A DNA stretch of 64,000 nucleotides. Origin: Marthasterias glacialis (lineage: Eukaryota > Echinodermata > Asteroidea > Forcipulatida > Asteriidae). Below are positions 50,049-61,224 of the stretch, in pieces. Each line of letters begins with the position of its first letter. Positions within the stretch are counted from its first letter, which is position 1. The notes under the pieces were generated by a model. It was not told the origin of the DNA, ran no database searches, and saw nothing but the letters and a program-made list of their open reading frames with translations. Where the stretch lies: NCBI GenBank assembly GCA_911728455.2, contig OU452227.1:17190110-17254109 (forward strand). The letters are read 5' to 3'. A program made the position numbers and the translations under genes.

Positions 50049-51443
50049 TTATATGAACACTTTGTTTTCGCTAATTACTTCTTCATATTTACAATTTTCA
50101 GTGGATGAGCATTGTGCTGCTGCAGAGTATGTATGCTCAGCTAATGGTGATACTCCAACTTTCCTCTTGCATGACATGGTGGGCTTCTGAAATCTATTTT
50201 TGGGTGACTTCCTCGGTTTGCAAACTTTACGGTGAAGAAATATGGTTGGGACAGCACTCAACTTAACTTTCTGTCAGTTCGCTGAGATTCAAATTGTTTC
50301 TTGTCAAAGTGTTCCTAAAAAGTAAACGGTACATAAAAATGCAACCACCTAGTTAATTTTATGGAGTAAAAATATGGTTCAATAATAGGTTTTTTAAACT
50401 TTTCTAAGTAATCAAAAGGTAGTCCAAGTTTACCCTGAGACAGGATGGTGATGGCTACAATTAACAATGCATGTACAAATCAGAATACTTCCATTTAATC
50501 TCAGTTGCCTTTGTATCTTTTTAGGTTGTCAACAATTCAACTCTTTTTTTTAATAAAGTAGCCCCCCCTAAGTGCAATAATGTTAACACTGATAAAGACC
50601 AATATTTTTTGTATACAATGAATATATAGAAAAAGAACGGATCAAATGGACCAGGTTTAATTCTAGCTGGATTAATATGTATACCGGTAGCTGTACTCAG
50701 TCTTAGTCACATAACTTAGACATAAGAACAGACTAAGGCTACATATGACTGGCGATGGGACAGACCATGTGTTAAAATTCATTCTTAATTTCTTTTTAAT
50801 ATTTTTTTCTCCAACATTTTACATGTATCCAATAGAAAGGGTACATTTATTTTTTTTGAAAAGGTCAAAACAGTTTGCCCATCAAAAACCCTTGTTACTT
50901 GTACTCTCTATTGTACTACAACTTGCTCTATGGTACTACAAGTAACAAATAACTACATGTACATTGACATTGCAATTATCGATGATACTTTCTTTAGTAT
51001 TTCAAATTGCTAGTTGCGATGATCGTAACCCTCCATTCTATGTCATGTGTCATGATCCTCCGTCCGACGGTCCGGTCTCGTCTCCGACCGTCGGGAGGAC
51101 TGAGGGTTACGATCATCGCAACTATTCAAATTGCATGCTTTATTGTATTCCAACAATCATAAAAAACACCCGGATACTAATAGTACAAAGTAGGCAAGTA
51201 GTATTTTGGAGGTAGGTCGGCATAGTCTGATATAAATTCGACACGATCAACCGAGTAACTTCTCTGAAGGATTGTTTTTCTATAGCTTACCTAACAAAGG
51301 CATGAATTTGAGTTAGGATGCCAGTCGCGCCGCTTCACCTTCACTTCCCAAGCTTTTCTCCTCACTTTATCTCTTGGGAACCAATAAAATCTCAGGCCAG
51401 TTCCTGACCTATTAGTGCAACCCCAAGCACTACACCCTGTCAT
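50049..51443 (-). pseudogene. THAP-domain gene, two exons, broken
   Basis: THAP domains are C2CH zinc-dependent DNA-binding modules found in host regulators and P-element-type transposases. Exon 1 (51443-51291) starts MTGCSAWGCTNRSGTG and has FYWFPRDKVRRKAW and WHPNSNSCLC. Exon 2 (from 50314, acceptor ttttag) continues EHFDKKQFESQRTDRKLS and, in another frame, AVPTIFLHRKVCKPRKSPK and AEHTYS. The order C-x4-C, FP, W, C-x2-EHF, AVPTIF is the full THAP signature. Two lesions are visible: a TAG as the last codon of exon 1, where the family has Ser before EHF, and a frameshift before AVPTIF. No downstream transposase exons were found. It is either a decayed gene or a transposon remnant. Confidence 0.85.
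51001..51134. mobile_element. 114-bp Mutator-like MITE with perfect 10-bp target duplication
   Basis: The element spans 51011-51124. The first 23 bp (TAGTTGCGATGATCGTAACC...) and the last 23 bp are perfect inverted copies. TTCAAATTGC stands on both sides (51001-51010 and 51125-51134). A direct repeat of 9-11 bp is typical of MULE insertions. A second inner inverted repeat (ccgtccgacggtccg region) makes a cruciform-capable centre. Confidence 0.88.
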
Positions 51444-51571
51444 TTTGCTGGACCCTGCTCTCCCCTCTCTCTGAGTCTTTGGCCACTGGTTGTGATCGTC
51501 AGATGTTACAAATTACAAACTGTATTGTATTTGTACACTCAAATGTACCGCCGAGTTTCCGCATCTGTTTT

Positions 51572-51664
51572 TTGGACCGAAAATGGCGTCCAGCAACCAC
51601 GTGACCAAAAAAACTGGTCCCTCTATGTCGCAACTCTCCCAATATACGGCTCTGTCGAGATCAA
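51572..51664. repeat. Inverted partner of 47764-47830
   Basis: tgtcgcaactctcccaatat and acggctctg read as the inverse of the 47.8 kb segment; both also share cgaaaatgg-type flanks. The two copies are 3.8 kb apart. Confidence 0.7.
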
Positions 51665-51774
51665 ATTAGGTACGCCCTCTATTGGTAGAACTTAGCCATT
51701 TTGGTTTTTCTGTATTAGCACATAAGGGTAGTCTAGGAACCTAGACCAGATGACACCGTCTGCTCAGGACAAAA

Positions 51775-52040
51775 ATCGTCTGACATATCAGCCTTACCAC
51801 GGCGAGCCAGTATTGTCAGGCTAATGCTATTCTAAGTCAGTGAAGTTCAAATAATGCACCACGGCTCTCATTCTTATTAAAATTATGTTATTTCATATTT
51901 GGAAAAAATATCGTCTGACATAACAGCCTTACCACGGCGAGCCAGTATTGTCAGGCTAGTGCTATTCTAAGACAGTGAAGTTCAAATAATGCACCACGGC
52001 TCTCATTCTTATTAAAATTGTGTTATTTTCATATTTGAAC
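51775..52040. repeat. Tandem duplication, 135-bp unit
   Basis: atcgtctgacatatcagcct...ttatttcatatttgg is repeated at 51910 with only a few changes. Recent local duplication; non-coding. Confidence 0.9.
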
Positions 52041-52129
52041 CCTGGATTTACCAACCCTCAACAAACAGTGGCGTGATTTTCTTCATGATATTAAAAGCAT
52101 ACTATAATTATGATGGCGCTACTTTCCAC

Positions 52130-52195
52130 GGAACTGTGCGGTCACGGCGCCCCGTAAAGTGCATTCATATAAATATGGGCCATAGCAAGCACAGC
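52130..52195. repeat. Dispersed repeat, inverted copy at 61640-61705
   Basis: ctgtgcggtcacggcgcccc and tatgggccatagcaag appear inverted at 61640-61705; a partial copy is at 60885-60940. Confidence 0.7.
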
Positions 52196-52336
52196 ATTCA
52201 GCAAAACTGAATATATGAAGACTCTAAGTCAATCTCATTGGAAAAACTAAGTCAACCTCATTGCAAACTTAAGGCGAAGAGTAAACCAACCTTTTGCAAA
52301 ATTTTGTAAACAAGGAGCAGAAACTTACAAAGGTCT

Positions 52337-53277
52337 TTAACCCTATCAGGACCGGGCTTTTTTTGGACTTACGGGGACCGGGGGGGGGGGGGGGGGCTCA
52401 TTGTGCCCCCCCTCCGTATTTTCCAAAGTCTTGGGCCGATTTTTATGAAACTTGCCACAAATGTGTATTTCACCGAGTTCTACATGATGGTGCAAAAAAA
52501 AATTCAAAAAAATTGCATTAAAAGTAATTTTTGTAGTTTTTTTGCCCATTTTTGGTCAAAAATCGTATTTTTCCCATAATTTCCATATTTTTTGCCAGAA
52601 TTCTGTAAAACTTTGCAAATTTGTCTTTCATGACATCCTCAAGAACATAAACACCTTTTTCTTTACCAGAGTTATCATTGAGGGCGCTAAACAAGCTGTT
52701 TTATGTAATTTTTGGGAAAAAATCACGTTTTTACATGTTTCCACTTAAAAATCGATGTAAACAGTCCTTTTAGGGTCCGAGTGTGCATTTATGAGGCCTA
52801 ACTAACAGCTCTATAGTATTTCTAGACCTCAAAAGTTCAAAATTATAATGTTGAAAATATTCCATAGATACAAAATTTTGCAAAGTTCGAACCCCTAAAA
52901 AACAGCTAAAAATACAAAATCCAAGATGGCCGCCACAATGGCGGCCATTTTGGATTCCCAAAATGCATCTCAAACTATCATGTGACATTTCGGTATCACT
53001 GTTGGCCACTAAAAATACTTAAAAACATAACATTTTGCTAAAAAATGCCCCAAAATCACAAAAAAACACAAAAAACGAGTAATATTGGTTCAAACAAACG
53101 GTTGCCATGGCAACCACTGACCTCCAATAACAATCGTATTTTGACAAAATGACCCTAGATAATTTTCAAGTAAAGTCAGAAAATTTGGTGGCGATCGAAT
53201 GTAGCGTTTAAAAGTTACAGGAAAAAGTTTGGTAGGGGGCACATTGTGCCCCCCCCCCCCGGTCCTGATAGGGTTAA
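52337..53277. mobile_element. TTAA-flanked non-autonomous element (piggyBac-like), copy 2
   Basis: TTAACCCTATCAGGACCGGG at left and CCGGTCCTGATAGGGTTAA at right: near-perfect inverted ends with TTAA target sites. A 19-base poly-G tract follows the left end and a poly-C tract precedes the right end. The centre has ccaagatggccgccacaatg followed by gcggccattttgg, an almost perfect palindrome. Same family as 34789-35635. Confidence 0.88.
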
Positions 53278-53792
53278 CCAAACAACTTATTTATGTTAAC
53301 GTCTAACAGACGTCCGTGTCAACATCTTCATTGTGGGGTAGGAAGCTATTAAGGTATTATTCTTTCAGCAAACCTTCATTTTTCACTATTGTTTGGTATA
53401 AATATTGTGCTCAAACTAAACAATGGTTTGCATGGAGACGAAACTGCTTTAGCAGTATCATCTCACTTGTGAGGAACCTGGCGATTCAGGGGTGACTTTA
53501 TGGGACATGAATTTTAAAAGGGTGCTGTAATACAGACCTTGAAGGCGCATTTTAACAATAACTGTCAAGACGAAACTTTCTATAGATAGATGTTTGTGTT
53601 TACTTGTGGACCCTATACAAAGCTCTTTGAAGCGTATGTTTCTGAAAGTTTGCAATCTTAATCTTAAGGATTGGCAAACTATAGAACACCGTGACGTACA
53701 TTTCACCTTCCAAGGAACTCACGTTTTGTAAGAAAAGCCGACCACGGAGTTGACATTATGTACATTGTGGTTATTGTTCTTTCAAAATATCA

Positions 53793-53798
53793 TTTATT
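53793..53798 (-). terminator. Candidate poly(A) signal of EPDR-A
   Basis: AATAAA on the - strand, 50 bp beyond the inferred stop, conserved with EPDR-B. Confidence 0.5.
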
Positions 53799-53847
53799 TT
53801 ATACTTTCCATTCAGTTGGATCGCTTGGTTTAACAGTCAGAAGGATT

Positions 53848-53874
53848 TCATTCCTGATCAAGAAAATCAACCTT
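53848..53874 (-). CDS. EPDR-A inferred last exon
   Basis: KVDFLDQE-stop after acceptor ctttatag; alternative acceptor cttgatcag gives E-stop. The same bases are kept in EPDR-B. Confidence 0.45.
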   Translation of the reverse strand, partial: KVDFLDQE

Positions 53875-56800
53875 CTATAAAGTAAATAAAAGACTGGATC
53901 AAAAAGACTACAAAAAAGGCAAGCGTACTAATTAATACGATCAAAAGACTTTGCAATTATGCGCAATCTAAAATAATTTATTGCTGACTACGGTACGAGT
54001 ACATGTATACTTTTATGGACATTGATGCACACACTAAAAAGTTCCCAAAGACCAAAATTATTATTTAAAAAGATAAAATTAATAATAACTAGACATTTTA
54101 TATTTTGTCTTTAGGACAAAATCACAGCTGTTCCGATTGTTTGTCTTTGTATCTTGTACCTGTACCTTGTCACTTGATTTGGTTACGTACAGTTTCTGAA
54201 CGCAGCCTTCATTGCAAGTCTGCAGATAGTTCGTCAGACTTTAATTATGAGCATGCTGTTTCATATGAAACAGTAAAGGTAAGGTAAAGGTAAAGTAAAG
54301 GTCATAATGTGGTCATGCCTAATAACAAATGTCACATGTGATGTAAGCTTCAAATGGTACAAAGATTATAACTCTAGGACATTTGGCACAGGAGATATGT
54401 TTTTTAAATTTAAAGCTTCCTGTTTGGACCAGAAGTAAAGGTCAAAGTGGGGTCACGCCTGTAAATCAAACGTCACATGATGTAAGCTACAAAACAACAC
54501 AAATATTACAACTTTATGGAAGTTAGTTCAAGAGATATGGCTTTTAAAAATGTTGAACTTCCTGTTTGGACCAGAAGAAAAGGGGTCATATGTTTAAATA
54601 AAATGTCACACGTGCTATAAGCTTCAAAATGCCACAAAGATTATGATTCTACGTTATGTACTTCGGGAGATATGATTTTTTCACTATTAAACTTTGAATT
54701 AATGTAACTTGATACCTGATAACGTCACAATGACGAAAACATGTTTGCCATACTATGATTTTTTGTTATTTACAAGGTGGTATAACTTTTATTCCTATGC
54801 GATGCCTTTGAACGAAAACCCTAAAAAGTTTCATGTAGATAAACATTTACCAAGAGAGGGCGCTATAGCATATGAGACGTCCTAATAATTAGTTATTGAA
54901 AGCCAAACTAACATCTCAACACACAATATGAAATTTTAAACGCTAAAAAAGCGCTACCCTGCCGCATTCATGTTTGCAGTTTTCCCCGTAAAAATCTGCA
55001 TAGGTTCGCAACACCGACAAACCCCATTGGATCAACGTTGGAAAAACAGGCTAGTGCTTACCTGTGTACAAGTTTTCAATCAGTTCTGAGCGGCGAAATG
55101 TTATACCAATGGTGCTCAGATTGAACAATTAACTGTTAATTATAGTGGAATTACATTGTGCTTTGATTAGTTTTAATGGTCTGGAATAACTCTTAGTGAA
55201 AGCATTTATGTTTTCAAAATGATTTCTGTTAATAAGGAAACTAAAATTTCATTAATTTTCAAATGTTGTGTTTTTGACTTTCCAAAATTTGCACACTTTT
55301 AGAGCCGTGAATTTAGCACACAGATACATAACGCGTTATAAATAACGTCACGATGACGCGACAGACACAAATATACCACAGTACCCATCTGCATCATAAA
55401 ATAAGTTTAGAACTGAAAACAAATTGACATTGGATGTATACTTCTTGGGATATGGTGGTAACAAGATTGACTAATTAAATATTCATGTCACTATAACCAA
55501 TCAATTAAAGATTTAAACCTTGTTAGATTTTTTGATAAGTTCTTGTACTAAGCTTTAATAATATAAAATCTGAATCTATGGGATTTGAGACAAAAACAAA
55601 GAATAATAATAATAAAAACAATAAAAAATCTTGACGGAAACAAAACCTGTTCCGACTGCTATGTTGGAACAGGTAATAAATCAGATACTTTGTAACCCCA
55701 CCCAAGCTACGCATCTACATTACTATACATATACACGGACTGGCAATGAGGTCACTAAAGCACGTCTATGCATCCCGAGGGACTGTGAGTGACCAGAAGA
55801 GGATCATCCAAGCCTCGGGAAATATGACCCTCTTCAAGTTAAATAATGTCGTTATTGTTTTCTGGTGTAGTAACACTTTCAAAACATTCGAGAGATTTGC
55901 ATTAAAACAGCACTACTGATTTTGCTCTACACTAGCACTGATTTAGCTTGTAACGTCTAATGATCTAGACATACACACTAATACCATTTCCTTCACTTTG
56001 TTCTTAGTTACCATCGACGTACAAGCCAGCTTAACGAGTCAGACCAAGCCGCTGAAGTTTTAACACTCGTATTGGAATCTTGGGCTCACCTTTAGACAGC
56101 CCAGGCTTAATTAAATGAAGAAAAAATGATGAAAAGTATATTTAGAAGGTGGGAATGAATGTAAACATTAGTGTTCAACAAAAGAAATGTTAAAGAGAGC
56201 AATTGTGCTCTGAGAGCACGAACCTTCTTCATCAGTATTTGACAAATGACATGTACTAACCCAGTGTGTTCCTTTAACCCAAATCTGGGAACACCCTATT
56301 ATGAAGCTTGGGTCAGGTGTTCTAAGGTGATGATCATAGCACGTACAATGCAGGAGAAGTAGTCTTTAAAAGATGTTGACATATGACCCCTACGTGACCT
56401 TTTACCCCAATCTGGGAACACTCCATATGCAACTTGTGTCAGGTGTTCTTGTGACCAAGTTTGATGATCATAGCACGTAATTTGCAGAAGTGGTCTTTTA
56501 AAGATTTTGACATAATAACCTCTAATGACCCATACGTGACCCTTGACCCCGATTTGGGAACACCCATATATGAACTCTGGGTCAGGGGTTCTTATGTTCA
56601 AGTTTGCTTGAAATTGACCTGAGCATTTGGCAGATGACGCATTTTCAAAGCTCAATGAAAAGAAGAAGAAAACAACGACAAATGCAGAACCATAGTCGTT
56701 CTGACGACTATGGTAAAAAAACTTCTAACAGAGGGTTACAGTCGGTAAACAAACATTACTTCAAATACGAACACTGTGGTGATCGCATTGTCAGCATCCA

Positions 56801-59800
56801 CATTGTTTAGAGCTGTCATTGTCGTCATTTTTTGTTGTTTACTTTAGCATAGAGTTTAGTGTTTACCTTATTGCAGATATCCGGTACATGGAATACCTCA
56901 TCTTTATCGCAGATACCTGGCTTGAAGTTGACGACACTCACAGAGGTGATTTCTAACTGTTCACCTGTACACATTTGACATTTAACAACAATAACACAAT
57001 TTCACTCACCGATTTCACTTACTTCTTAACAACCCTTGGTCACGACCCCATAGTGAAAAATACGATGACTATTCAGGGAATTAAAAGTCACACAGGATTT
57101 TGAATATACACCATGTCAGCTAACACGCATTATAGATGTAAATCAGCCTTGAGTTTGCATTGTAAACAAGGGTGTCTTGCCCCTTGCCATAAAAAAGAAG
57201 ATGTTTTCGTTTATTTTGTTAGTTTTTTTTTTTACTTCTTTTCATCATACTAAGACACACGCTTTTTTGTTGTTGCTTTTTAAACCCCCTTAAACCCCAA
57301 ACTCAACACCCCTTACATCGTGACGGCTGTGAGCTGAACTTACCAGAGCTGGAGTCATATTTTCGAAGCTCATAACTGACGGGTATGCACTCCCCTTGTT
57401 GATAAGCTCCCGAGATACTAGTGGTTTCAGAAGTTCCCTCCTCCGTAGTAACCCAAATATCCACGGCTAATGCATGGTCACCAAGGGTTGCACTTTCAAC
57501 ATGTTCGGCCTCTTCTATACAAGAAAAAAAGTGGTTTGTTTTACATTCATGATCATAAAAAGGATCATTCGACTATGTTAGATGAATTTCTAAACGCAAA
57601 ATACAGATAGCAAAAAAAACTTCCATCGCCCCCAAAACCTGGGTGACATTCTATTATGAGGGCTAAACTTTCCCAAGCTCCACAACTGCACCCGCCCTAA
57701 GTGTAAAACATATCTATATATCATTCTTACAGTGTAAGTTAGAAGTCACAGCACCGGCTTTACTTACAACATTAAGACCAACTCTCAATGTGACACATCA
57801 AATGTAGTCTATCTTGTGCGAGATGTGGACTACGGTATGTGGGAAAGACAAAGACCAAACTCAATCTTTGCTTTGCGAATCATGTTTCTTCCATAAAGAC
57901 CAAGAAACTGTACCCAGTATCTATCCACTTCAATAACCTAAATCACAGTGTCAAAGATGTGGAACTAACTGTGATTGAGGCCTGCAACGATGACGACCCA
58001 CACCGCAAACTCACCCAATCACACTGGATTCATCAACTTCGAACAGTCCAACCATTCGGACTTAACATAAACACAGGTGTTAAATAGTTTTCCTTTCCCC
58101 ATTGTTTCTAAATACATACTTTTATCTTCCCATAAGTTGTTTATGTTTCTGCCCTCTAACTAGCTTTACTATATGCATATTCCGGTTCTGCCTATACAGG
58201 GATTGCTATGCAGCAACCTGTTTATTACCCTGTTTACTCCTTTCTCACCCTTCTACTTTCATACTCTCACCATTTATCAGTTCCAATTCTGGAATTTAAT
58301 TTATACAATTACTTTTGGGTCTTCCATAATAATTTCTACATTGATTATAGTGAGATGACCCTTTACTCATTAACACCTTTATCTGAGTAATTTATCCTGC
58401 CTTTTCATGCTAGCCGCATCACCAACAATGCAGCTTGCCCTGTTGTTCGGTTCATTAATCTCCATTTTGTACTACCTAACTTTGGCTATCCTTTTGTCCA
58501 TACTCTGCTTTAGTTTGATTGGTCAACAATTCCTTAGTGTGTAATGTATTCAATTTGATTGGCTACCATTTCCCCGCCTATTTCTGGATTCCTGCCCACA
58601 ATTCTATAAATGAATCTGTTTTTATGTTTGTGCTTGTTTTTGCCCCTGACGAAGGTCCGGTTTGGATCGAAAGCTAAGGCCATCAACCCTACTAGTTTTA
58701 GATTATAATAAAAATAGAAATCAATGGCAATACCTGGAATGCAAGCGTATTCAAAACCACCTTCTAATTGTTCTTTGTAGCACTCGTCACCCGTCGCCAA
58801 TTTCAAGATGGTGTAGGATTCTCCCTGCAGAGAGAAATGTAACTTATAACACCGAAACAAAACAATTTCTTTTGGATAAGACAAGAAAGAAAACCCACTA
58901 TATTATACAAAGTCTTCAGTTATGAAAATAAAAATAAGGCATAATTCTGGAGATGGAAAGGATGTGGATCATTGAATTTCATCTAATTCTCATCTCAACA
59001 TCTTCAATTCAGCTTTTTCCCTTAATTAAAGGCTTATTTCCATCAGATTACAAAGCGGATATACTTGTTTTTTAATTTGTTTATTTTTTGGAAAATGTAT
59101 ACATCTTGCAGAAACAGTTGATAGCTCGTGAGATACTCATGGAAAGGGTGCTAGTAAACAAGATTCTGGTATGAACTTCATAATCAGACTGACGCTATAT
59201 TAAAACAACTTTTTGATGAAAAGTAATCCCGTGTTTTACATTTAAATGATTTGATTGTGACCACATCACAGTTAATACCAAAAATACATCCTTGCTGCTT
59301 TGCAAACCACGAACAAACAATCGCGGTCACGTGGTGGGGACTGCGACTGACTAAAAACTTGTCGCCCTTTTCCCATGATGCACTGCGAAATCAGCCTCTA
59401 GTTTGAAAACTGTAGAGAGTAAAAAAAACATAGGCTACCTTTTTGTTGTCAGTTATTATAAGTATTGATTCTTCGGTTCCATTTGTGAAACCAAGATGAT
59501 AATTGCTAGCTGTCTTTTCTTCGACGGAATCGTAGGCGAATTTAAAGAAGAATAACTCTTCAGACAGCTGCCCGTCTTGTATGGAAGTGGATGTGCCATC
59601 TGATGGGAAAAGAAAACAACACACGGTATAGCGTTTTATAAATAAAGTACTTTCTCATATTTTAAGGAAACTTTGTTTTCTGTTCGTCACTTTTTTTCTC
59701 TTTTGAGTATTGGCAAGTTTTCTCTTTAATCTTGATTGTAAATGTGTGACTTTTTATTTAATTAATTTTCTTCACATTTCTGGTTGCTGAGGATTATTTT

Positions 59801-61224
59801 AAGGGGAAAAGGGTATGAGAACCTGTTTTTGCGCAGTCATTTTTGAAGAAAATTCACCCCGGTTACGCCACTGATTGTGAGGTACCTTGCCTTTCAGTAA
59901 CTTAGACTTTTAGGGATGTGGCTTCCAAAATAAACAGGTACGTTAAGTTCATATCACTGGAGGCGCCTTTAACAAAACACGTGACAGCTCACTGACACTT
60001 AAACCTAAAGTCGTATCTCTCACGTTCATTGGTTGTTGACTAGTGATGCTAGAATGACCAGTTAAAAGTAATTTTTCATCCAATCAAACATTTTTTATCT
60101 CAATTAAACAGTCTTTACAATAATATTTCAAAGACACTAAGCGTCTTCCTCCAATGTGTAAACCATTTCATTACGTTCATGGCTATATTTGAAAAGTCTA
60201 AGATTTTCAGCAAGGGTTTTAATCTTCCCAGGTGAACACACTTTATCACAATAGAAAAGAACAGTATACTAGTCTATATGAACATTTTCATGTTTTTACT
60301 TTTGATGTAGTTAAAAAAAAATTTTTTTTTATATTTATCTATTTATTTATTTATTTTCATATGTCATGTATTTAACAAGATTGATACTAAAAACCATGTA
60401 AAGTCTCTTTTTTTTCTTTTTTCTTTTTTGTAAGAAGAAGGATAAAAAACTTTGCGGGAACCAAACATGAAGCATAGTATCTATCATTTGTTACATGAGA
60501 TACCATAACTGTGAAATCTGGCAATGATAAATGCATAGTTATAACATTGCAGGCAAAAATGGTTTTGTGTGTGTGTGTTCGGGCTACAGTAAAGAGTGAC
60601 TGAAATCAAAGTACAAAACAATGAACTACAAAGCCACAAAAGTGTGTCAATCATTTTCCCATTCCCTGTGAACCCATGAGGTTCGAATGAATGTATGGTT
60701 ATGGTTATGGTTATAATATTGTTTTCAGCAGTTCAGAATAGCCATCCTCAAAAATTATTCATTTCTTTTTTAGTATTCCTTTTTTTTGCAATCGATTCAA
60801 ACAAACAAAACGTCCCCATTGAAGATCATTACGACAGTGGCAATTTTGGACTGCAGAAAAAAACCTCCCCATAGAAGTACGCACTTTATACAGGGCGCCG
60901 TAAGCGCACAATTCTTTGGTAAAGAGCGCCATGAAATTGGGCCCTGTTCCCTTTTAAATAGGCTATAACGTGAGTTACTACTGTTGGTTGTTTACTGCAA
61001 CCGAACAGTGTATATGGGGAAAATGATCACAAGAAAGTTAGTAAATTCTTTTTAAAAAAACAACCTTTCAGTTACTTACAATATTCTTGGGTAAATGAGC
61101 TTGGAGCGCAGCAGGGCTTCGGCCCTTCCTGTTTCATCTTCCCAAACAGTTTGGCCATATTATTCAACGGTAATCCGGCAGATACCGAAGACATAAAGAT
61201 GAGCGCAATTACAAAGATGTACAT
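53848..61224 (-). CDS. Ependymin-related secreted protein A (EPDR-A)
   Basis: Secreted ependymin-family glycoprotein. Exons 61224-61080, 59599-59439, 58824-58734, 57514-57344, 56964-56867 and inferred 53874-53848 join in frame into 230 residues, phases 1,0,1,1,0. Seen: signal peptide MYIFVIALIFMSSVSA; PKPCCAPSSFTQEY; KFAYDSVEEKTAS; GFTNGTEES with a glycosylation sequon; DECYKEQLEGGFEYACIPG; GECIPVSYELRKYD; NFKPGICDKDEVFHVPDICN. The Cys spacing and the final VFHVP-x2-C are ependymin hallmarks, and the length fits the family. No lesion is seen, so this is the intact member of the pair. An in-frame upstream Met would place 43 residues before the leader and is rejected. The last exon rests on conservation with EPDR-B. 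Confidence 0.9.
54250..54700. repeat. Tandem repeat, about 143-bp unit, three copies
   Basis: cttcctgtttggaccagaag occurs at about 54415 and 54558; each unit also has aaaggtcaaagtggggtcac-, cacatgatgtaagct- and gagatatg-like words. Lies in EPDR-A intron 5. Confidence 0.8.
55915..56190. repeat. EPDR-A intron 5 block shared with EPDR-B
   Basis: Counterpart of 37805-38160 (see that entry). It supports duplication of the whole gene. Confidence 0.65.
56270..56600. repeat. Tandem repeat, about 130-bp unit
   Basis: Units of ccccaatctgggaacac, then gtcaggtgttct, gatgatcatagcacgta and cttttaaagattttgacata, about two and a half copies, close to exon 5 of EPDR-A. Confidence 0.8.
56867..56964 (-). CDS. 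EPDR-A exon 5
   Basis: GEQLEITSVSVVNFKPGICD, then KDEVFHVPDICNK at a phase-0 gtaaac donor. Confidence 0.9.
57344..57514 (-). CDS. EPDR-A exon 4
   Basis: EEAEHVESATLGDHALAVDI, then AYQQGECIPVSYELRKYDSS. It keeps the Glu-Glu pair that EPDR-B loses. Acceptor cttgtatag, donor gtaagt. Confidence 0.9.
57765..58710 (+). mobile_element. Penelope-like retroelement 3' fragment (GIY-YIG endonuclease)
   Basis: From about 57769 the + strand encodes KTNSQCDTSNVVYLVR and, after a frameshift near 57830, LRYVGKTKTKL, HFNNLNHSVKDVELTVIE and WIHQLRTVQPFGLN before a stop at 58087. VYLV...YVGKT...H.....H is the GIY-YIG endonuclease that ends Penelope-like polyproteins. The 600-bp tail contains cccctgacgaaggtccgg and gatcgaaagc (58644-58675), like the hammerhead-type motif of these elements. 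5' truncated and frameshifted, so inactive. It lies antisense in EPDR-A intron 3. Confidence 0.85.
58734..58824 (-). CDS. EPDR-A exon 3
   Basis: GESYTILKLATGDECYKEQL, then GFEYACIPG. Acceptor tctctgcag, donor gtattg. Confidence 0.9.
59439..59599 (-). CDS. EPDR-A exon 2
   Basis: GTSTSIQDGQLSEELFFFKF, AYDSVEEKTASNYHLGF and TNGTEESILII. Acceptor cccatcag, donor gtagcc. 161 bp. Confidence 0.9.
61080..61224 (-). CDS. EPDR-A exon 1: signal peptide and first Cys pair
   Basis: ATG at 61224-61222. Leader identical to EPDR-B for 16 residues, then GLPLNNMAKLFGKMKQE and PCCAP. Donor gtaagt, phase 1. Confidence 0.9.

Larger units (their letters stand above)
53562..53905 (-). repeat. 3' region of EPDR-A, duplicated with EPDR-B
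   Basis: See 33225-33555; identity is high across the inferred last exon, 3' UTR and beyond. Confidence 0.8.

Noticed and set aside
54105-54287. 60-codon open frame before the 54.3 kb tandem repeat
   Set aside because: No homology recognised and it runs into the repeat; likely chance.
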